38,204 bases of DNA, from positions 1 through 38,204 of the forward strand of contig JBKJTP010000227.1 in the NCBI GenBank assembly GCA_046590195.1. The letters run 5' to 3'. How positions within the stretch are numbered: the stretch's first letter is position 1; each line of letters begins with the position of its first letter. The notes under the pieces are model-generated. The model made no database searches. It worked only from the letters and a program-made list of their open reading frames with translations, and was not told where the DNA came from. Positions 32,699 through 38,204 of this stretch are shown here, one piece after another. This stretch comes from JBKJTP01 sp046590195 (GTDB taxonomy: Bacteria > Bacteroidota > Ignavibacteria > Palsa-1295). A program made the translations under genes and the position numbers.

Positions 32699-34230
32699 AG
32701 TCTAAAGACTTTAATTGGCAGGCCCTTACTGGCGAGCGCCTGACTATCACCGATCGCTTGTGCTCGAACGAGCTGGTTAAAGTTGAACGGCTTTGTGGGG
32801 ATTGCAACATCGGCTTTCGGATCATCAATGATGATCGCGAATGCGCCCTGCTTTGCTCCACCTTTGTGAAGCTGACCGGTGGAATGCAGATAGCGTGGAC
32901 CGAAGCCAACAGTTACTGGACGGTTGATCTCCACTGAGATCTCATCACGCAACGTATTCAAGCGCTCGATGGACGCGGCGTTGCGGGCGACGTACGCTAA
33001 GATAGCGAGATAACCATCTTGTGCAACGCTCTCCTTCGCAAATGCTGCCAACCCTGAGACGGGATCGGTGTCGAGTTCAGGCAAGGACCCAAGCGTCTCG
33101 AGATCGGCCAATACACGGCTTGTTATATTCTTGCTCTCGGTCACATTCGGTTCGTCGAATGGATTGATCTCAAGGAGCGCACCGCATACAGCCGTTGCGA
33201 ATTCCCAGCGGAAGAACTGCGCAGCTAGGTCATATTCATCGCGCAAGCGAATCTCTTGTCCCGGCACCTCAGTAGATGCTGCGCTATCCTCACCATACAC
33301 CAACGCGACTGCAAAGCCATCGCTGAGATTCAAGGCTGCTTTCGCGTCGACTGGCAGCACGCCCTTGCCGAGCTTACCGGTGCTTTCGGCCACGAGTTGT
33401 TCAGCCCAGTAAACAAAACTCTGATACTGTTTAGACGATGTGACGAACACCTTGTTGCGGCCTGCATCATGCGCGGCCGCTAGTGCAACGCCGAGTGTAA
33501 GCGCAGGATTATTTAGTGTACTTTCTTTCGAGGAGTTCGCCTCTTCCACAGCGCGGGACATAAACTTCTGTAGGTCAACGCCCATCAACGCTGCCGGCAC
33601 GAGCCCGAAGTAGCTTAGCGCTGAAAAGCGCCCGCCAATGTCAGATGGATTCTCAAACTTCTTCAGGAAGCCTTGGTCCAGTGAGTGCCTGGAAAGAAAC
33701 GTGTTCGGGTCGGTGATAGCACAGAAGTGATTGCCAGGATTATCGCGATCAACCTCGACGATCTTATCCCAGAAGTAGCGATAAAAGCTGTCCGACTCTA
33801 TCGTAGTACCCGACTTGCTTGCGACGATAAAGAGCGTGCTAGCAAGATCAAGCTGCGACTCCAGTTCAGCGATCTGATCGGGATGCGTGCTATCGAGGAC
33901 ATGTAGCCTTGGGAAACCCGCCTTGATGCCGAGCACTTCTCGAATGACCTCAACGCACAAACTGCTACCACCCATGCCGAGAAGCACGGTAGATGTGAAG
34001 CCACGATCAACTACATCTTTCGCAAACTGTTCGATCTCCGCGATCTGCTTCTCGAATTGATATGGCGCTTCGAGCCATCCGAGACGGGTGCGGATCGATT
34101 GCAGTGCGGCCTCGTCAGTTTGTCCGAATACGTGAATGTCGCGTTGCCACAAGCGCTCAGCGACTTGCATGGTCTGCGCACGTGTGAAGGTATTCTCGAA
34201 AGCTGGCTGAAGGTCGCGGAGTGATGTCAT
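32695..34230 (-). CDS. pgi: Glucose-6-phosphate isomerase
   Basis: This 511-residue enzyme interconverts glucose-6-phosphate and fructose-6-phosphate. The sugar-phosphate (SIS) motifs are L-L-G-M-G-G-S-S (83-90) and A-S-K-S-G-T-T (137-143), followed by D-I-G-G-R-F-S-A-L-S and an E-I-N-P-F-D-E-P-N-V segment, all typical. It resembles the isomerase half of the fused transaldolase-phosphoglucose isomerases, and transaldolase is indeed its upstream neighbour here. The C-terminus (L-P-I-K-V-F-R-L) ends at a TAA that shares TTAA with the convergent aminotransferase stop. Confidence 0.93.
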   Translation of the reverse strand: MTSLRDLQPAFENTFTRAQTMQVAERLWQRDIHVFGQTDEAALQSIRTRLGWLEAPYQFEKQIAEIEQFAKDVVDRGFTSTVLLGMGGSSLCVEVIREVLGIKAGFPRLHVLDSTHPDQIAELESQLDLASTLFIVASKSGTTIESDSFYRYFWDKIVEVDRDNPGNHFCAITDPNTFLSRHSLDQGFLKKFENPSDIGGRFSALSYFGLVPAALMGVDLQKFMSRAVEEANSSKESTLNNPALTLGVALAAAHDAGRNKVFVTSSKQYQSFVYWAEQLVAESTGKLGKGVLPVDAKAALNLSDGFAVALVYGEDSAASTEVPGQEIRLRDEYDLAAQFFRWEFATAVCGALLEINPFDEPNVTESKNITSRVLADLETLGSLPELDTDPVSGLAAFAKESVAQDGYLAILAYVARNAASIERLNTLRDEISVEINRPVTVGFGPRYLHSTGQLHKGGAKQGAFAIIIDDPKADVAIPTKPFNFNQLVRAQAIGDSQALASKGLPIKVFRL

Positions 34231-34288
34231 TGAGGTTGGATGCAGTACTGAAGGTGATCGTACTAATGCGGTGAGATGCGGATCACAC

Positions 34289-34334
34289 TGAGCCGTGGCT
34301 CAACGAAATTCAGGCCAGTCTTTTTGGACTGGCC
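34289..34334 (-). other. Two hairpins in the tal-pgi intergenic region
   Basis: In the 116-base spacer two stems stand side by side: GGCCAGTC/GACTGGCC with a 6-base loop (34313-34334), beginning 12 bases after the tal stop, and TGAGC/GCTCA (34289-34302). Neither is followed by a T-run on the minus strand, so a full intrinsic terminator is doubtful. They could stabilise the tal mRNA 3' end or attenuate transcription into pgi. Confidence 0.45.
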
Positions 34335-34346
34335 CGATCCAACTAC

Positions 34347-35480
34347 TTATGCGATCGTCTCTTCGATGAGTGTCCGCTTCTTCTCAAGATTCGCGGTGAG
34401 GTTACGGAAGGCATCTTCGAATTTCTTGACTCCATCGGCTTGCAGTTCCTCCGCTACCTGTTCCGTATCGATGTCGAATGCTGCAAGACGATCAACGACG
34501 TCATGAGCGGATTCCATATCCAAAGCTAGCGTGTTTGCAGAATCACCGTGATCAGCGAATGCGGCGATCGTATCGTCCGGCACTGTCGTCACAGTCTCAG
34601 GGCCGATGAGTGGCTCGATGTACATCACGTCGCGATAATCCGGATTCTTCGTACTCACACTAGCCCACAGGCAACGCTGCACTTTCGCACCCTGCATTGC
34701 GAGATCTGTGAACTCTGGTCCGTAGAAGATCTCCTGGAATTTCTCGTATGCGATCTTCGCATTTGCGACTGCCGCCCTGCCGAGCAATGACTTGTATTCG
34801 TCAGCGTTCGCTGGATCGCTTGCGATCTTGTCGTTCAGCGTCTTATCGATATTTGTATCGACGCGCGACAGGAAGAAGCTGGCAACGCTCGCGATATTCT
34901 CAATGCTCTGTCCTTTCGCAATGCGCTCGCGGAGTGCGTCGATGTAGGCATGAGCTACCTGCGAGTAATTCTCGATCCCGAAGAGCAGCGTGATGTTCAC
35001 GTTGATGCCTTCTGCCAGCACCTCACGGATCGCAGGAATGCCCGCCGGTGTGCCCGGGATCTTGATCATGATGTTCGGGCGATCGACCGTCTTCCAGAGG
35101 CGCTTGGCAGCCTCTACGGTGCTCTTGGTGTCCGAAGCGAGATCAGGGTTGACCTCGATGCTCACGTAGCCGTCAATGCCTGCCGTGTCATTGTAAACAT
35201 CGCGCATGACATCAGCAGCGGCGCGGATATCCTCTGTCGTCAGGAGATCATAGATCTCGAGCGTTGATTTGCCATCGCGGATAAACCGCTGAATATCGGT
35301 ATCATACTCGTCGCCAGTTGAGATCGACTTCTCGAAGATCGAGGGATTTGACGTGACTCCCTTGAGCCCGACCTCCGCGATCATCTTCTTGAGCGCGCCT
35401 GAGGCGATGAACTTCCTGGCCATGTTATCATACCACAAGCTCTGCCCATACTGCTCAATGTCGTGCCAGCGATTTGCCAT
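34347..35480 (-). CDS. tal: Transaldolase (long subfamily)
   Basis: This 377-residue class I aldolase of the pentose phosphate pathway transfers a dihydroxyacetone unit between sugar phosphates. Motifs are L-K-G-V-T-S-N-P-S-I-F (39-49), the Schiff-base Lys140 in N-I-M-I-K-I-P-G-T, and N-V-N-I-T-L-L-F-G. The length fits the long subfamily found in cyanobacteria and actinobacteria and in transaldolase-Pgi fusions. It is the first gene of the tal-pgi pair. The spacer upstream (35481-35659) holds the terminator of the next gene and probably the tal promoter. Confidence 0.94.
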   Translation of the reverse strand: MANRWHDIEQYGQSLWYDNMARKFIASGALKKMIAEVGLKGVTSNPSIFEKSISTGDEYDTDIQRFIRDGKSTLEIYDLLTTEDIRAAADVMRDVYNDTAGIDGYVSIEVNPDLASDTKSTVEAAKRLWKTVDRPNIMIKIPGTPAGIPAIREVLAEGINVNITLLFGIENYSQVAHAYIDALRERIAKGQSIENIASVASFFLSRVDTNIDKTLNDKIASDPANADEYKSLLGRAAVANAKIAYEKFQEIFYGPEFTDLAMQGAKVQRCLWASVSTKNPDYRDVMYIEPLIGPETVTTVPDDTIAAFADHGDSANTLALDMESAHDVVDRLAAFDIDTEQVAEELQADGVKKFEDAFRNLTANLEKKRTLIEETIA

Positions 35481-35572
35481 AGTCTAGATTCTCGGGGTTA
35501 GGAGGTGTAGGGTGTCCAATTGGAGGTCCACAGGGCTGAAATACAGCCGTACAGTCAAAACGTAGAAAGAAA

Positions 35573-35602
35573 AAGCCCTCGTTCCGTTAGGAGCGAGGGC
35601 TT
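35573..35602 (-). terminator. Strong rho-independent terminator of the T9SS protein gene
   Basis: This is a 13-bp stem (one G-T pair) with a 4-base loop; on the minus strand it is followed by TTTTCTT-type sequence (plus-strand A-rich run at 35566-35572). It lies 58 bases after the stop of the surface-protein gene. It is the best terminator in the window and separates that gene from tal. Confidence 0.85.
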
Positions 35603-35659
35603 GAGCTTTAGATCGCTGATCGCGGGCAGATATTGCCTGCTCAGCTTCCTCCGATCAGC

Positions 35660-38204
35660 TTACTTGGTGATGACCAGGCGCTGGGTGAGGGTCGACCTGC
35701 CGTTCGTCAGGCGGGCATAGTAGGTGCCCTCGGCGAGCGTTGAAGCATCGAAGTTAGCGCTGTGCTTACCGATCTTCATCGGCATCGCATCGAGCAGCTT
35801 AACGACCTCGTTGCCGAGCGCGTCGCTGATCGTCAGAGTGATGTTCGCGTCAACGTTCACATCGAAGCTGACATTCGCATCCGAGCGAACCGGGTTCGGT
35901 GTGATGAAGCCAAATGCGATATCCTTGATCGACTTATCATTCAGGTAATCCTGAAGTGCATTGTCGCCGCAAAGTGGATCGAACTGATACGTTGCAGGAA
36001 CATAAGCCGTCGGAATATAGCAGATGACGCCATTATTAGCATCGAGCCATGCTGCATTTGAAACTTCGATATTCGACTGCAGACCACGGTGTACGCGAGG
36101 CAGGAGATGGAGCTGAGCAGCGAATGCATTAGCATCAATCGTGATGTCAGTTGGTGCCAGACCGGTAGTGGTAACCGTGAAGGTCTCCATGTCGGTGGTT
36201 GCATCGTAGCTCTTCGAGACGCGCTCGATCGTGACATTAGCAGGTCCTGCAACATCCTCAGCGAATGCGAATGCATCGCGCTTGAAGCTCACGTCGAAGC
36301 GATAGCCACGGACGTTAGCATTGCGATTTGCAAAGCTCTCAGAGAGCAAGATCGGAATGCGAAGCTCATCATTCATCGTAGCAGTGTACTGCTGGCCACC
36401 TGCGAGGCTTCCAACTGCAACTACCTGAGGAACAACATCACCGATACCGGTTAGGAGAACGATCGTATCCTTCGATACACCTTCGAGATCGAACGTGAAG
36501 CGAAGCGCTGCTTCTCTTACACCAGTTGCTGATGGAGTGAAGACGACTGGAACATTGATCGAGCTACCATTACGAGCGACGAGGATCGGCATTGTGAATG
36601 GCGTCTGCAATGCGAAGTCGGCTGCATCATCCCAGCCATTCACTACCGCATTCACAACCTGGATATCCGTGATCGTGATATCCTCGTCGGAGCTGAAGTT
36701 CGAGAATGAACCGTTGAGCGTTCTATCCTTACAAGTAAAGATGGTCTGGTAATCTGCACCCTCTGCTGTGAAGTTATTCTCGTTCGATGCAGCAACGACC
36801 GACACCGGAAGATCTTCCGTACAATTCGGCTTCTCCGTTACTACGAGGAATGTCTCGTTGAACGTACCGACCTGTGTGCCAGGCGTGAACGTTACTGTAA
36901 CAGGCTGCACCGCGCCAACAGCAAGCGTGAAGTTCGTTGGGTTGAGTGTGTACTTGTTCGTGGTCGTGCCCTGTGTCACGATGTTCGTGACGACCAGAGG
37001 TGCAGTACCAGTATTGCTGACGTTGAATGTTGCCGTCTTCGTCAGGCCAGTCTTGATGCTGCCCATATTAATAGGGGCAGTAACGTCGACTGCAAGAATC
37101 GGAGCAATACGGCTACCGGTCACGTGCGTGATCGGAACAACGCCCTGTCGTGTCCATGCGACGAGATCGGCTTCCACCAGCTGCGTGGTCGTACCTGCGA
37201 AGTTCGGATCGAACTCTACGACGTACTGCACACCATTGAGCTTCGGATTGTCCTTTGGTCCTGGATCAAGCGCAAAACCGGTAGTGACGCGGCCTGCTGG
37301 GATCGAGTTGACGATCCTGAACGAGCCTGCACCTGGTCCGATAAGCGAGACGCTATCGACATTCATGATCAGATCGCCATCATTGTACAGTGTGTCTACG
37401 TACTGCGGACGATCGATACAATTCGTCGGTCCAAATCCCTTATTGATAACACTCAGCTTAGCACCCGGCTTGAGCGATATACCTGTAAGGATCGAGTAGT
37501 TCTTGTCAAGCTCCTTGAAGCGGGTCGGGATGTTGGTCGTGTAGTTGACCCTCAACGTATAATAACCGGTGTCCAGCGGCGCGAAGCAGAAGTTCAGATT
37601 GATCTTATTATTAGGCGCACCGGCAGGGATCGTGATCGGGAAGCGGGCCAACTCACTTGGATCCAGCGTGAACTCTGGGACATTTGTCGCAAAGTTATGA
37701 GCATAGATCGTGAGTGGATATTTTCCGCGATTCTCGATCTGGATCGGACCGCACTTTGGTCCAAGACCTGGCTCGACCAAACCGAAATACTTATCCGAAG
37801 CAAAGATCTTCGGGATAACGCCTTCGCCACGAAGCGCAAACTTGAACGGTGCGCAGAGCGTCTCGACGAGGAGGGTGTCGTTATACGTCATCGTGTCGAG
37901 CGCGTTGAAGCAGACCGTAAGCTTGATCGTCTCGCCTGGTTTGAGAATCTTATTGATATCGGTCGGCGTGACTGTGAATGCGCCCGCCTGTGCGATGCCC
38001 ATGATAGACGCCTTGGTCACTTCGATGTCGCCCTGTGTCTGATCGTTGCGCAGCGTGATCTCGATGCAGCTATCCTCATCTACGAGCACTGGTGCGAAGA
38101 CATACTCAGGCAGCGGCGTTGCGCCAAGCTTCGGTGCTTCGTAGAAGTACTCATAGACCGTATCATTATCGGCGCGGTCTACAGTATATACGGCTGCGTA
38201 TGCG
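35660..38204 (-). CDS. Large surface protein with choice-of-anchor/ASH-type repeats and T9SS sorting domain (partial, 5' end off window)
   Basis: About 847 C-terminal residues are visible. The frame stays open to the right edge, so no start is in the window; a GTG at 38089 is internal (the frame upstream reads Y-E-Y-F-Y-E-A-P-K-L-G). The body is a string of beta-sandwich domains of the choice-of-anchor D/ASH-HYDIN kind, e.g. P-L-V-V-T-N-I-V and P-V-T-V-T-F-T-P-G. A cohesin-like module precedes the end (R-G-Y-R-F-D-V-S-F). The last 80 or so residues are a type A T9SS sorting domain: I-T-P-N-P-V-R-S, I-S-D-A-L-G-N-E-V, G-T-Y-Y-A-R-L and a final V-I-T-K. It is probably secreted through the outer membrane and anchored on the surface. 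Confidence 0.88.
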   Translation of the reverse strand, partial: AYAAVYTVDRADNDTVYEYFYEAPKLGATPLPEYVFAPVLVDEDSCIEITLRNDQTQGDIEVTKASIMGIAQAGAFTVTPTDINKILKPGETIKLTVCFNALDTMTYNDTLLVETLCAPFKFALRGEGVIPKIFASDKYFGLVEPGLGPKCGPIQIENRGKYPLTIYAHNFATNVPEFTLDPSELARFPITIPAGAPNNKINLNFCFAPLDTGYYTLRVNYTTNIPTRFKELDKNYSILTGISLKPGAKLSVINKGFGPTNCIDRPQYVDTLYNDGDLIMNVDSVSLIGPGAGSFRIVNSIPAGRVTTGFALDPGPKDNPKLNGVQYVVEFDPNFAGTTTQLVEADLVAWTRQGVVPITHVTGSRIAPILAVDVTAPINMGSIKTGLTKTATFNVSNTGTAPLVVTNIVTQGTTTNKYTLNPTNFTLAVGAVQPVTVTFTPGTQVGTFNETFLVVTEKPNCTEDLPVSVVAASNENNFTAEGADYQTIFTCKDRTLNGSFSNFSSDEDITITDIQVVNAVVNGWDDAADFALQTPFTMPILVARNGSSINVPVVFTPSATGVREAALRFTFDLEGVSKDTIVLLTGIGDVVPQVVAVGSLAGGQQYTATMNDELRIPILLSESFANRNANVRGYRFDVSFKRDAFAFAEDVAGPANVTIERVSKSYDATTDMETFTVTTTGLAPTDITIDANAFAAQLHLLPRVHRGLQSNIEVSNAAWLDANNGVICYIPTAYVPATYQFDPLCGDNALQDYLNDKSIKDIAFGFITPNPVRSDANVSFDVNVDANITLTISDALGNEVVKLLDAMPMKIGKHSANFDASTLAEGTYYARLTNGRSTLTQRLVITK

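Noticed and set aside
36768..37499. 243-codon plus-strand ORF opposite the T9SS surface-protein gene
   Set aside because: It lies wholly antisense to a well-supported coding frame with clear domain motifs. Its Thr/Val-rich product is what the reverse strand of a beta-rich gene gives, and no motif is present.

Overview
The window reads as chromosomal DNA of a free-living Gram-negative bacterium of the Bacteroidota/Chlorobiota (FCB) assemblage. An Ignavibacteria/Kapabacteria-like lineage is my best guess. The reasons are a large surface protein ending in a type IX secretion (T9SS) sorting domain, many lipoprotein signal peptides, an 11-subunit-style nuo order without nuoEFG, mostly weak Shine-Dalgarno sites, and frequent GTG/TTG starts. 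The lineage is inference; no rRNA or other phylogenetic marker is present. I saw no tRNA, rRNA, CRISPR array, insertion sequence or phage gene, and no gene-free stretch longer than 300 bases.

Layout. (1) 1-5427, minus strand: respiratory complex I operon nuoABCDH-x-IJ(K), running off the left edge, with a small unknown two-helix membrane protein (x) between nuoH and nuoI. (2) 5573-14110, minus strand: endonuclease IV, three tandem cyclophilins predicted for three different compartments, an SRPBCC protein, a DUF971 protein, two M23 murein-hydrolase-like lipoproteins, a GlsB/YeaQ membrane protein and three unknown lipoproteins. Most of this looks like envelope maintenance. (3) 14175-17310: a possible small membrane protein on the plus strand, then an FkbM methyltransferase and a UvrD/PcrA helicase on the minus strand. 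(4) 17525-32698, plus strand: twelve genes that almost all overlap or touch. They are Gfo/Idh/MocA dehydrogenase, FG-GAP-like propeller, six-hairpin glycosidase-like protein, carbon-nitrogen hydrolase, sugar-type ABC binding lipoprotein, second Gfo/Idh-like protein, two ABC permeases, NSAR/OSBS-type enolase-superfamily enzyme, DapA/NAL-type aldolase, dihydroorotate-dehydrogenase-like flavoprotein and class I aminotransferase. A perfect 18-bp palindrome sits in the upstream divergent region. (5) 32695-35480, minus strand: glucose-6-phosphate isomerase and transaldolase as separate neighbours. (6) 35660-38204, minus strand: C-terminal part of a large T9SS surface protein with its own strong terminator, continuing past the right edge.

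The most unusual part is region 4. The gene set suggests import of a glycoside or amino-sugar/amino-acid conjugate, cleavage inside the cell, then redox, racemisation/epimerisation, aldol cleavage and transamination. I do not recognise this combination as a described pathway. The ABC ATPase is absent, so the importer probably borrows one encoded elsewhere. Region 5 (transaldolase and phosphoglucose isomerase) abuts it convergently and could receive sugar phosphates, but a functional link is not shown by the sequence.
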